A stretch of DNA of 64,000 bases from CAKRJP01 sp963634745 (GTDB taxonomy: Bacteria > Bacillota > Clostridia > Lachnospirales > Lachnospiraceae), in the NCBI GenBank assembly GCA_963634745.1, contig CAVHCX010000006.1, positions 1 to 64,000 on the forward strand, read 5' to 3'. The notes under the pieces were generated by a model that saw only the letters and a program-made list of their open reading frames with translations, was not told the DNA's origin and searched no databases. Positions 18,554-26,520 of this stretch are shown here, piece by piece (within the stretch, counting starts at the first letter, position 1; every line of letters begins with the position of its first letter). The translations under genes were made by a program, and so were the position numbers.

Positions 18554-20260
18554 ATGGCTCAGTATTTTTCACCGGGAGTATATGTAGAAGAGTATGATAA
18601 CTCCCCTAGAGCAATTGAAGGAATTGGAACATCCGTAGCAGGATTTATTGGATTCGCAGAAAAAGGACCTACAGAGGGGGCACCTACTCTTGTAACAAGT
18701 TACAGAGAGTTTGTTCGTCTCTTTGGAAAACCTCTCAGCGAATTTGAATATGGAGAGTATCGTTATCTTGCTCCATCTGTAGAGCAGTTTTTTATCAACG
18801 GAGGCGCTAGCTGCTATGTAGTACGTGTAGCAGTTCCGGGAGCAAAGAAGGCAGCTGCACAGAAGGGACTTCTTTCTTTAGAAGCAGCTAATGCAGGTAA
18901 GTGGGGAAACCGCATCCAGGTAACACTTACTTCTGTAACAAAGCGTAAAATGCAGATCGTTGGAAAGAATGGCGAGTCATTTGTAGCAAAATCCATCGAC
19001 GGATTCCGCGAGGGAGATCTGGTATTCTGCAACGGTGAGTATAACAAGATCAAGGCAATCTTTGACAATACTGTAATCTTTGAGAAGCCATTTGAAGGAA
19101 AGATCGTAGATACCGCATTGGTTCCAAAGACTGTAATCTACTTAGTAGAGACAGACATTTCTGTTCGCTGCGGAGAAGAAGTAGAGACCTATAGAGGAAT
19201 TAGCTTCAATACTGCAAATCCAAACTTCGTTGCTTACCGTATGGCAAACAGCGAGTTAGTAACCATCGATGTAACAGCCGGTGAAGACTTTGTAAATCCT
19301 GTATCTGCAATCCTCGGAGAGGAAAGCGAGAGCGGAATGTTCACATTGGAAGGTGGACAGGACGGAACTGTAAGCCAGGCAAATGCAGGAACATTTATCG
19401 GAGAGGACAATGGCCCGGGACAGAGAACCGGACTGGAAGCTTTTGTTGAATCTCAGAATGTAAATATGTTAGTTGCACCTGGAATCACAATTCCTGAGGT
19501 ACTTGTAGCAATGGTTGGACAGTGCGAGAACTTAAAGAACCGTTTCGCAATCTTAGATATGCCAAAGGATACTACAAAGGTAAAAGACCTTCTTGAGTAC
19601 AGAGAGATGATCGATTCCAGCTACGCAGCAATGTATCATCCATGGATCCAGGTATTTGACCGTGCATCTAATAAGCAGGGAATCGTACCTCCTTCAGGAG
19701 CAGTTGCCGGTGTATATGCAAGAACAGATGCAACAAGAGGTGTACATAAAGCACCTGCAAATGAAACAGTATTTGCAACTGGCTTAAGTGTCAATTATAA
19801 TAAAGCAGAGCAGGATTACTTAAACCCGGCAGGAGTTAACCTGATCCGTACAATTCCTGGACAGGGAATCCGTGTATGGGGCGCTCGTACAGCCAGCAGT
19901 AATTCTAACTTTAAGTATGTTAACGTTCGAAGACTCTTCATCTATGTGGAGGAGAGCATCAAGGCAAATACCAACTGGGTTGTATTCGAGCCAAACGATG
20001 CAGCACTTTGGGATCGTGTAAGAATGACAGTTGCAGGATTCTTAGAGAATATGTGGAGAGCAGGTATGCTGGCAGGATCTACCGCTGCAGAAGCTTATTT
20101 TGTAGAGATTGGACCAGAGACCATGTCAAGAGAAGACATTGCAAATGGACGTTTGGTATGCAATATCGGTATTGCACCTTCTAAGCCGGCTGAGTTCGTT
20201 GTATTCCGCGTAACACAGTTTACAGCAGAAGCAGAGGCGGCAGAGGCTACAGAAGAATAA
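18554..20260 (+). CDS. Contractile sheath protein
   Basis: 568 aa. Begins AQYFSPGVYVEEYDNSPRAIEG and continues with TSVAGFIGFAEKGP, the conserved start of phage and CIS tail sheath proteins. The C-terminal part has GIRVWGARTASSN, RRLFIYVEESI, NTNWVVFEPND and the final GIAPSKPAEFVVFRV strand that links subunits. It is the only sheath gene in the locus, unlike Afp/PVC loci with several. It has an AAAGGAG ribosome site. Codon choice is strongly biased to GCA and GTA, unlike the baseplate genes that favour GCC, which fits high expression. Confidence 0.96.
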   Translation: MAQYFSPGVYVEEYDNSPRAIEGIGTSVAGFIGFAEKGPTEGAPTLVTSYREFVRLFGKPLSEFEYGEYRYLAPSVEQFFINGGASCYVVRVAVPGAKKAAAQKGLLSLEAANAGKWGNRIQVTLTSVTKRKMQIVGKNGESFVAKSIDGFREGDLVFCNGEYNKIKAIFDNTVIFEKPFEGKIVDTALVPKTVIYLVETDISVRCGEEVETYRGISFNTANPNFVAYRMANSELVTIDVTAGEDFVNPVSAILGEESESGMFTLEGGQDGTVSQANAGTFIGEDNGPGQRTGLEAFVESQNVNMLVAPGITIPEVLVAMVGQCENLKNRFAILDMPKDTTKVKDLLEYREMIDSSYAAMYHPWIQVFDRASNKQGIVPPSGAVAGVYARTDATRGVHKAPANETVFATGLSVNYNKAEQDYLNPAGVNLIRTIPGQGIRVWGARTASSNSNFKYVNVRRLFIYVEESIKANTNWVVFEPNDAALWDRVRMTVAGFLENMWRAGMLAGSTAAEAYFVEIGPETMSREDIANGRLVCNIGIAPSKPAEFVVFRVTQFTAEAEAAEATEE

Positions 20261-20291
20261 GATTTAAGTGATAAGAAAGGAGTAACGATAT

Positions 20292-20807
20292 ATGCCTATA
20301 ACAAATAATACAGCAACAAAAGATGCAAACTCCATGAGCGAAGCATACCCATGGACTAAAATGCACTTCCTCGTAAGTCTTACAAACGACGCTAGTGCAC
20401 AGGCTGCATTCAGCGAGGCAAGTGGACTCGAGGCAACCATCGATGTAATTGAATTTAGACAGGGAAATTCAAGAAGTTTTTCACCGGTTAAGGTTCCGGG
20501 ACTTGTAAAGCACGGAAACTTGACATTAAAATTTGGATATACAGCAAGCAACTCATTCCGTAACTGGGCTTCAGCTTGTACATCAGACAGAAGAGATGTG
20601 GCTATGCCACGTCAGAATGTTCTGATCGAGCTCCTTGACGTAACCGGAGGTATTGAGGCTACAGCTACAGCTACCAACCAGTATCTCTTAGAAGATGCTT
20701 GGGTTTGCAAGTATACAGCACCGGATATGAATGCTCTTCAGAGTGAAATCGCGATCGAGACACTTGAGATCGCATTTGAGAGACTTTCACTTCCTGCAGC
20801 ACAATAA
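20292..20807 (+). CDS. Inner tube protein (T4 gp19/Hcp-like)
   Basis: 171 aa. FLVSLTNDASAQAAFSEASGLEATIDVIEFRQG and the following VKVPGLVKHGNLTLKFGYT are typical of the eCIS/T4-type tube family that stacks in hexamers inside the sheath. It ends ETLEIAFERL. It lies 31 nt after the sheath gene with an AAAGGAG ribosome site and shares the sheath's GCA/GTA codon bias. A strong hairpin begins 18 nt after the stop, separating this highly expressed pair from the baseplate genes. Confidence 0.94.
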   Translation: MPITNNTATKDANSMSEAYPWTKMHFLVSLTNDASAQAAFSEASGLEATIDVIEFRQGNSRSFSPVKVPGLVKHGNLTLKFGYTASNSFRNWASACTSDRRDVAMPRQNVLIELLDVTGGIEATATATNQYLLEDAWVCKYTAPDMNALQSEIAIETLEIAFERLSLPAAQ

Positions 20808-20825
20808 AATTTCACGCTAGTTTGG

Positions 20826-20870
20826 AGTAGTGATCTGGCGGCGAGGCAACTCGCTGCCGGATTTTCTACT
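20826..20870 (+). promoter_or_regulatory. Long GNRA-capped hairpin after the tube gene
   Basis: AGTAG (20826-20830) pairs with CTACT (20866-20870). Inside, 20832-20845 pairs with 20850-20863 (14 bp with three G-U pairs) around a GCAA tetraloop (20846-20849). There is no T run after it, so it looks like an mRNA stabiliser or processing site rather than a standard intrinsic terminator. Confidence 0.65.
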
Positions 20871-21061
20871 ATAGATTTAACTTGGTTATGATGTTGAAAG
20901 TTGGAACCTTCGCTAGGCGCGCATGACGTTGGGGAAGGCTTTGTGGCATGGAAACCACAATTATATAGATGCCAGGGAAAAGGTTGCGGGGCTTTTTTCT
21001 GCGTGCAGGCAAGATCATAAAAGAACTTCAGCCTGGAACCTGGTGCCTTATAATTGCTCAG

Positions 21062-21094
21062 AGCCAAATGGAAAAGGGCTTTTTTTATTTGGCT
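21062..21094 (+). promoter_or_regulatory. Possible attenuator with alternative stems
   Basis: AGCC (21062-21065) can pair with GGCT (21077-21080) directly ahead of seven T residues, giving a weak intrinsic terminator. Alternatively AGCCAAAT (21062-21069) pairs perfectly with ATTTGGCT (21087-21094). The two stems share the same left arm, so only one can form. The element lies about 19 nt before the ribosome site of the tail-chaperone gene. Confidence 0.4.
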
Positions 21095-21128
21095 GTGAAC
21101 AATTATGACCGAGAGGGAGGATAATAAG

Positions 21129-21491
21129 ATGCAAACAGTATATGATTTTACATTACCCAAGGGATTTGTAGATGCCAATGGAGAAGTGCATAAGAGAGGT
21201 AAGATGCGTCTTGCCACTGCAGGGGATGAGATCGGAGCAACCAGAGATCCCCGTGTTCTTAGCAATCCTTCTTATTTGACCATTGCATTGCTTAGCCGTG
21301 TGATCGTGGAGATCGAAGGACTCCAGGTGATCAGCGGAACTACGATTGAAAGCTTTTTTACAGCAGACTTGGCATTTTTACAGGATATGTACCAGAAGAT
21401 CAATGATGTGGAGCCGCCGGTTATGCGCGTACACTGCCCGGACTGCGGCAAGGAGATTGAAGTTCCTGTAAATTTTACTACGGAGGGTTAA
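21129..21491 (+). CDS. Tail-assembly-chaperone-like protein with zinc-ribbon-like end
   Basis: 120 aa. I choose ATG 21129 because GAGGGAGG lies 8 nt upstream; an in-frame ATG at 21105 has no ribosome site. Sequence: YDFTLPKGFVDANGEVHKRG, MRLATAGDE, then LTIALLSRVIVEIEGL and FTADLAFLQDMYQKIN, a layout seen in phage and CIS tail assembly chaperones. The end carries CPDCGKEIEV, half a zinc ribbon. It lies after the tube gene, the usual place for tail chaperones. A -1 slippery site lies at 21470-21476, and the -1 frame is open into the next gene. Confidence 0.75.
   Translation: MQTVYDFTLPKGFVDANGEVHKRGKMRLATAGDEIGATRDPRVLSNPSYLTIALLSRVIVEIEGLQVISGTTIESFFTADLAFLQDMYQKINDVEPPVMRVHCPDCGKEIEVPVNFTTEG
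21450..21476 (+). promoter_or_regulatory. Candidate programmed -1 ribosomal frameshift site
   Basis: The heptamer A-AAT-TTT (21470-21476) is in the exact X-XXY-YYZ phase of the chaperone frame (codons gta-aat-ttt). An SD-like AAGGAG (21450-21455) ends 14 nt upstream, the arrangement that stimulates -1 slippage in bacterial dnaX. After slippage the -1 frame has no stop and enters the 63-residue DUF6760-like ORF, giving a fusion of about 190 residues. Confidence 0.55.
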
Positions 21492-21511
21492 ATCTCTATC
21501 CGGAGGATTCT

Positions 21512-21703
21512 ATGTATCAGGAGATGTCCTTCATTTCCTATTATTTTCATTGGTCAGGGGATGAGGTCATGAACCTGGACCACAGAAGCAGGAGAAAGTG
21601 GTGTCAGGAGATTTCTGATATCCATAAGAGAATTAATCCCTCAAAAGAAGGAAGAAAAGAAATACCATTAACGGAGATGAAACCGACTTCGTTTTATAGA
21701 TAG
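21512..21703 (+). CDS. DUF6760/Afp6-like small CIS protein
   Basis: 63 aa, ATG with CGGAGGAT 6 nt upstream. MYQEMSFISYYFHWSGDEVMNLDHRSRRKWCQEI matches the pattern of the small eCIS protein between tube and adaptor genes (L-x-x-E-x-A-x-x-x-x-H-W then L-x-x-x-x-R-x-x-W). In phage terms it occupies the position of the frameshifted part of tail chaperones. It can be made alone from its own start, or as the C-terminal part of a -1 fusion with the preceding protein. There is a 50-nt gap to the second tube gene. Confidence 0.75.
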   Translation: MYQEMSFISYYFHWSGDEVMNLDHRSRRKWCQEISDIHKRINPSKEGRKEIPLTEMKPTSFYR

Positions 21704-21752
21704 TATTTGATAGATTGTATTCTTCTATAGCATAGAGGAAGGAGGTTGGAAG

Positions 21753-22430
21753 ATGCCAGCAGATAACAGCGCTAGTACAAGTGGAGCGAGTCAGGCGGGA
21801 GGAAAAGCCCAGCCTAGCTACCGGGAGGCCCAAGGGCCATCCAAGTCAACAAAAGCTGCTACCTATCGAGCAGTGAGAGGAAAGTCAATACCAAAGAACC
21901 CTCCTACCTATCGGTCCGGAGGAAGCAGTGAGCGAGACAGCGGCATTCCTTTTATACAGGAAGACGGTACCTCGGTACTGCCAAAATTTAACTTTGTACT
22001 TCGGGTGGAGGGAGCCATCAATGTTCCCTGTAAGGCCATTAAAAATCTCCGAAGAGAAAATGAATTCGAATATATTCAAGAGGGTGGATTGAATGATTAC
22101 GTCCATATGAAGAGAAAGCCTATTTCCAAGCCCTTTACCTTTCAGGTAGAGCGGTATGCAGGAATCGATATTGTAGACCCCCTCTCACTTGGAACAGAGC
22201 TTACCCTGCCCTTGCTTCTTCTGGTTTATGACAGACCGGATATGGGAAATATGGGAGTAGATGCCCACAGATACTATGCCTTTATGGGATGTACGGTAAC
22301 GGCCAAGGAATATGGAGACTTAGATTCCGAGAATAGTGGATTGGTGGTGGAGACGACTACCATCGCTTTCAGGGAGATGGTATGCATTGATAATCCTACC
22401 AGCACCGCCATAAACGGTGACCGGCTCTAG
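21753..22430 (+). CDS. Second tube-family protein, probable tube initiator
   Basis: 225 aa. The first 75 residues are low-complexity Ser/Gly/Pro/Lys-rich and probably disordered. The remaining part (KFNFVLRVEGAINVPCKAIKNL, then EGGLNDYVHMKRKP and TFQVERYAGID) follows the T4 gp19/eCIS tube fold. eCIS loci carry a special tube paralogue that sits between baseplate and tube, and this gene occupies that slot. The disordered N-terminal extension is unusual and could reach into the lumen or contact the tape-measure protein. Ribosome site GAAGGAGG. Confidence 0.75.
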   Translation: MPADNSASTSGASQAGGKAQPSYREAQGPSKSTKAATYRAVRGKSIPKNPPTYRSGGSSERDSGIPFIQEDGTSVLPKFNFVLRVEGAINVPCKAIKNLRRENEFEYIQEGGLNDYVHMKRKPISKPFTFQVERYAGIDIVDPLSLGTELTLPLLLLVYDRPDMGNMGVDAHRYYAFMGCTVTAKEYGDLDSENSGLVVETTTIAFREMVCIDNPTSTAINGDRL

Positions 22431-22508
22431 TGATGATAGAACAAAGGGATGACGAAAATTCAGTAACGATAGAATTCAGCAAGGATATACATAAGGGGAG
22501 ATAGAATC

Positions 22509-24590
22509 ATGCTGACCATGGGAGATCCGATACAATTAAAGACAGTAAAGCCCATGGGAACTTTGGGAGATGACTTCTCTGAAAGGATTTATGGAAATTA
22601 TGGAATGCTGGGAAATCTTAACGTTTCCCCTTCTGAGATGCTCCATTTTCTTTCAGCTCCTCCGGAGATGTATGTGGAAGAGGGGGGCATGGCTCCTCTG
22701 GTCAATCATATTTCGGCAACTAATAACCAGAATGTCACCATGCAGCTGATCAACAATGTTTTGAACCGGATCCTGGTTTCTGATACTTACGATATGACCT
22801 ATCAGGACCGGGTATTTGTGGAGAATATTTTAAAGAAGATCGGTATTACAGACGTACAGGAATTTATGCGGCAGGTACAGCTGGTACAGCAGGATACCAA
22901 GAATACCAAAGAACTTTTGACTTTATATCAGTCAGGGGATGAGATTTTTCAGACCATTCGTGAATACCGACAGGAGGAAAATCGAAGAAAGAGTCAGGAC
23001 GAGACATCTGAAGTTGCGGAGGAGGAAACCAATGTATATTGGCTTCAGCAGGAGGTCCTAAAAAGGCTTCAAACCGAGAATATTTATCAGGAAGTGTCAA
23101 AGATGGTATCCAATACCTACGGTACTTCTCCTAAGATCAGCAGGCAGGAGATGCAGTTGAGCGAGCAGACCATCAATGCAGACCATATGACGGTCAACCG
23201 ACTGCGAAACCAGACCTTCCTGCAGAAGCAGAACCTGGTATACAATCAAATCAATACTTATGAGGCAGGAGACTCTGAGTTTAGCTCTGAGACCTATGAA
23301 GAGACCGTAAGCAACCTGGTTCAGGCAGTGCTTCTAAATGCGATCCATCAGATTTATCATACCAGATATCAAGATCTAACCACCCATGCTTCCAGCTGGA
23401 AGTGGCTCACAGATGCCCTTCATGTGAATGCTGAGAATACCTTTCAGCGCTTTGAAAGCTATCACAATCGATTGAATCTCACAAAACAAGAGAAAAATGA
23501 ATATTATGAGACACTACAGAATTTTGAAAATCGTGAGATCACAGCCTTAAGGCAGCTGGTGGAAAATAAAGAAGAGGTGGAGATTTCTGCTCCACAGATT
23601 ACAAATTTGGAAGAAAACCAACTCCAGTACCGGATAGAGGAAAATCTGACGGAGGAGAAGGAATATATAGAGAATACCCTCAACGAGGTGGTGCAGCAAC
23701 AGGAAGCAGACCACAAGCATGTCTTTAAGATTTCCGAGAAGAAGAAAGAAGAAGAGATCTTAAAGCAATTAGAGATTGTGAACCAGCAGAATATCGAACG
23801 GATTGAGAAGCTTCGCACCTATGAAAAAGAAAAGCAGCCGGCTCAGTTAGGAAAAATCAACCGGGCCAAGGCCATGGAAGATGGACTGCGAGCCCTGGAG
23901 AATCCGGAAGAAGTGGTGATGGAATATTTGCAGACGACCACCAACCAGATGGAGACAGAGAGAATCGACAGGGAGCGGCTTACAGAGATCATGGGAGAGG
24001 ATACGGTTCGTATTTTCGAGACCCTGAAGGATTACAAGGAACATCCGGACCAGCATCCAAATATTAGCACTTCTGAGGGTCAGGCCATGAGCTACCTGAT
24101 GCGGGACATTTCCCAGGGTCAGGAGGCCAGGGAAGAGTTAAACCGGATCGAGCAGGAACAACTGATCCATAGTCACGTCCGGGAGGAGAGCTCCAAGGAG
24201 GTGCAGAAGGTCCTGAAAGAAACGGTCCGTTACCAGAAGGAGAAGGCTCCTCTGTCAAGAAGGCAGACAGAGACGGTAAGGCAGCAGGTAGAACTCTTCC
24301 ACAAGCAGAATGAGACTGCTATTAACGAAGAAATTTTGGAAGAGCTGGAAAATAGAAACCAAAGAACCACCCAGAGTGAGACCCGCACCAATGTAGAGCA
24401 GGTGCAGGAGAAAAATCAGGTTACACAGATTGTCACCAACAAGGTAAATGAACTTCGTATAGAACAAGATCAGCAGATCGAGCGGATCGTGAGCCAGAAT
24501 GTGAAGCAACAGCTGGACCATTTGTCCAAGGAGGTCTTTAACAAGTTGGAGAGACGCATGGATTCTGAGAGACGAAGAAGAGGAATCTAA
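22509..24590 (+). CDS. Long Glu/Gln-rich coiled-coil protein, tape-measure candidate
   Basis: 693 aa. The N-terminal 70 residues are non-helical (MGDPIQLKTVKPMG, YGNYGMLGNLNVSPSEMLHF). The rest is almost all predicted helix, rich in E, Q, N and R, with many heptad-like stretches (for instance EKKKEEEILKQLEIVNQQN). No membrane segment or known motif. It follows the chaperone and tube-initiator genes, where phage tail loci carry the tape measure. Length, helix content and position make it the best tape-measure candidate in the locus; no homology is recognised, so this is inference. Confidence 0.6.
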   Translation: MLTMGDPIQLKTVKPMGTLGDDFSERIYGNYGMLGNLNVSPSEMLHFLSAPPEMYVEEGGMAPLVNHISATNNQNVTMQLINNVLNRILVSDTYDMTYQDRVFVENILKKIGITDVQEFMRQVQLVQQDTKNTKELLTLYQSGDEIFQTIREYRQEENRRKSQDETSEVAEEETNVYWLQQEVLKRLQTENIYQEVSKMVSNTYGTSPKISRQEMQLSEQTINADHMTVNRLRNQTFLQKQNLVYNQINTYEAGDSEFSSETYEETVSNLVQAVLLNAIHQIYHTRYQDLTTHASSWKWLTDALHVNAENTFQRFESYHNRLNLTKQEKNEYYETLQNFENREITALRQLVENKEEVEISAPQITNLEENQLQYRIEENLTEEKEYIENTLNEVVQQQEADHKHVFKISEKKKEEEILKQLEIVNQQNIERIEKLRTYEKEKQPAQLGKINRAKAMEDGLRALENPEEVVMEYLQTTTNQMETERIDRERLTEIMGEDTVRIFETLKDYKEHPDQHPNISTSEGQAMSYLMRDISQGQEAREELNRIEQEQLIHSHVREESSKEVQKVLKETVRYQKEKAPLSRRQTETVRQQVELFHKQNETAINEEILEELENRNQRTTQSETRTNVEQVQEKNQVTQIVTNKVNELRIEQDQQIERIVSQNVKQQLDHLSKEVFNKLERRMDSERRRRGI

Positions 24591-24615
24591 ATAAGCAAAG
24601 GAGGTGGACAAGGCC

Positions 24616-25500
24616 ATGGGAGTAGGACTAACCAAAGCGACCCTAACCTTTAGCTCCAAGATAAAGGATAGCGCCATTACGATAGATCAACAGACAAATA
24701 AAAAGAGCTATATCAGTCAAATTGATGCTCTTCAGGCCCTAGACAGCAGACAAAATGAAATGACAGGGAATCACAATCTCCTTAATGTCGGAGAGAAAGT
24801 CGCCGGAAAGGATAAGAAAGCCCTTGATGGATTATATGGAACAGATGCAAATTTCCTTTATGGTGATGAAGCGACAAAGACCCTGACCTTTCAGTTTAAT
24901 CCGTCCACCTTGCGAATATCCGGCTATGGCGGTGGTATGACTACCATTGCCAAGTATAACAAAGATGATAACGACCAGGGTAATGGATCAGAAAGTCAGA
25001 TTGAGTACGGAGCCTTGCCAGCCAATATAGCTGTGGATTTCAAGGTGATCTTTGATGCAGAGACCAATACCGACGCTTTTATGAGAGATCGTTATAATGT
25101 GAATGTTTCAAACCTTTCCAAGGAGGCAGTTGAGCTGGCTACCGGTGATAGCTGGCTAGGAGAAAATACCTATGTGCGGCAGATTGTGGAAGGATTTTTG
25201 GCTACCCTCCGTAATGCAAGGTATCGAAAGGTAACATTTACTTGGAATCATTTGCAATATGCCGGAGATTTAAACTCTGTCCAATGTAACTATACTATGT
25301 TTAATCTCAAGGGAGAGCCAATCCGGGCGGAGGTGGGGCTTCGAATCTCAGCTACCGGCCAGCAAGACGGAAACGGATATACCCGCATATGGAAAGAGCG
25401 GTATGAGGAACTGATAAAGGCAGTAGATGAAAAAGGATCTTCCAGCCTGACTGGAAATTGGTTTGGAGATAGCCAGGCCTTTAATCCGATCAGCTGGTAA
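24616..25500 (+). CDS. CIS tube-baseplate adaptor (Pvc7/Afp7 CIS_tube-type), copy 1
   Basis: 294 aa. I choose ATG 24616 because AAAGGAGG ends 11 nt upstream; an in-frame GTG at 24604 lies within that site. KTLTFQFNPSTLRISGYGG is the hallmark of the CIS tube-adaptor family, and later RKVTFTWNHLQYAGDL, YTMFNLKGEPIRAEVGLRI complete it. The family links the tube to the hub and usually ends with a LysM domain; none is present here. A second, longer member follows 13 nt later, so the two may form a hetero-oligomeric collar. Confidence 0.85.
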   Translation: MGVGLTKATLTFSSKIKDSAITIDQQTNKKSYISQIDALQALDSRQNEMTGNHNLLNVGEKVAGKDKKALDGLYGTDANFLYGDEATKTLTFQFNPSTLRISGYGGGMTTIAKYNKDDNDQGNGSESQIEYGALPANIAVDFKVIFDAETNTDAFMRDRYNVNVSNLSKEAVELATGDSWLGENTYVRQIVEGFLATLRNARYRKVTFTWNHLQYAGDLNSVQCNYTMFNLKGEPIRAEVGLRISATGQQDGNGYTRIWKERYEELIKAVDEKGSSSLTGNWFGDSQAFNPISW

Positions 25501-25513
25501 AGGAGGGAGACTT

Positions 25514-26500
25514 ATGGCAGTCGGAGATGCTTCCATTGCAAGATTTGGAACAGGAACTAGTAAAATTGATGTTGACAAGGCATATATTTTATTTCATAAA
25601 AAACCCGTTGGCAGCATTTCTGATGAAGAGGTGATAGAGAAAGACGAAAAAGGGGAACCTGTGAAGGTTAATGGGGTAGTGAAAAAAAGCGACTATGCTA
25701 CTCAATTTGAAAAGTTAGGAAGTAAAGTGACGACTTTTGGAAGAGGATTAGCCAGTATGTCCGGCGCTGAGCAGAAAACGGCATTGTCAACAGAAAACGA
25801 TGAGTCTGAGGAAGGCTTTATCCCTATCAAGGTACAGTATAATCCAAGCACCCTTCAATTTGTCAGTAGAGAGGGTCGAAGCTATGACCGCTATTCCGGA
25901 GTGGGAGGCAGTGGTACCTTCCAAATTATAGATGTGCCTTATGAAGTGGTCCTTAATATGGATCTGATTTTTGATGAGACGGTCAATTCCAATGCCTTTG
26001 CAACTTATGATGCTTCCAATATTGGATCTGTGACGGGATTGGGAAAGTCTATAAAAACAGGAATCCTCGGCTCGATCAATTCAAAAAGTAACTTGTCTGA
26101 GAATGCGGGGAGAAGATATTCGGTGCAGGCTATTTCGGAGCTTTTTGTAGCAGCCATTGCCCATCCCTATACCCGAATGATCTGTGTGGTTTGGAACAAG
26201 ACCGTTTTTTGGGGAGAGTTGGTGGGCGCCACTGTGGAATATACCATGTTTAATCGAGACGGAGATCCCATTCGCTCCAAGGTTCATATAGAAATCCGAA
26301 AAGACCAAAGATTTGATACAGCTGACACTGCTTCGGACTGGGAGAAGACCTATGATGCCTTATTTGAGGCAGGAAATAAATTGGCCCAGAAGTCGGTCTA
26401 CAGCAGTACCAGTGCTGCGGAAAGTTCTCTGGGGCAGCAGAATCAATCTTCCATTGCCCAGGGATCCAAATTTATCGCCTCGAATTTATTTCATATATAA
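25514..26500 (+). CDS. CIS tube-baseplate adaptor, copy 2
   Basis: 328 aa from ATG 25514 (AAGGAGG ribosome site 6-12 nt upstream); an in-frame start at 25463 lies inside the previous gene. IPIKVQYNPSTLQFVSREG, YEVVLNMDLIFDETVN, MICVVWNKTVFWGELVGATVEYTMFNRDGDPIRSKVHIEI parallel the first adaptor. It has an extra N-terminal region (1-95) and a Ser/Gln-rich C-terminus, and again no LysM domain. It shares the key N-P-S-T-L and Y-T-M-F-N-x-x-G-x-P-I-R motifs with copy 1, which indicates a duplication followed by divergence. Confidence 0.83.
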   Translation: MAVGDASIARFGTGTSKIDVDKAYILFHKKPVGSISDEEVIEKDEKGEPVKVNGVVKKSDYATQFEKLGSKVTTFGRGLASMSGAEQKTALSTENDESEEGFIPIKVQYNPSTLQFVSREGRSYDRYSGVGGSGTFQIIDVPYEVVLNMDLIFDETVNSNAFATYDASNIGSVTGLGKSIKTGILGSINSKSNLSENAGRRYSVQAISELFVAAIAHPYTRMICVVWNKTVFWGELVGATVEYTMFNRDGDPIRSKVHIEIRKDQRFDTADTASDWEKTYDALFEAGNKLAQKSVYSSTSAAESSLGQQNQSSIAQGSKFIASNLFHI

Positions 26501-26520
26501 GTATCATAAAGGAAACTAGT

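Larger units (their letters stand above)
20808..21128 (+). other. 321-nt noncoding structured region between tube and tail-chaperone genes
   Basis: This is the longest gap inside an otherwise tightly packed operon. It contains a long hairpin (20826-20870), a TTGTGG/CCACAA stem-loop near 20940-20975, and a terminator-like element just before the next ribosome site (21062-21094). The only ORF (20923-21108) lacks a ribosome site and crosses the hairpins. The likely roles are 3'-end protection of sheath-tube mRNA and partial attenuation, or a small RNA made from the operon. Confidence 0.55.

Noticed and set aside
20923..21108. 61-codon ORF in the gap after the tube gene
   Set aside because: It lacks a ribosome site, crosses predicted hairpins and overlaps the next gene's leader.
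22433..22504. 23-codon ORF after the second tube gene
   Set aside because: It overlaps the previous stop region, has no good ribosome site and gives no recognisable peptide.
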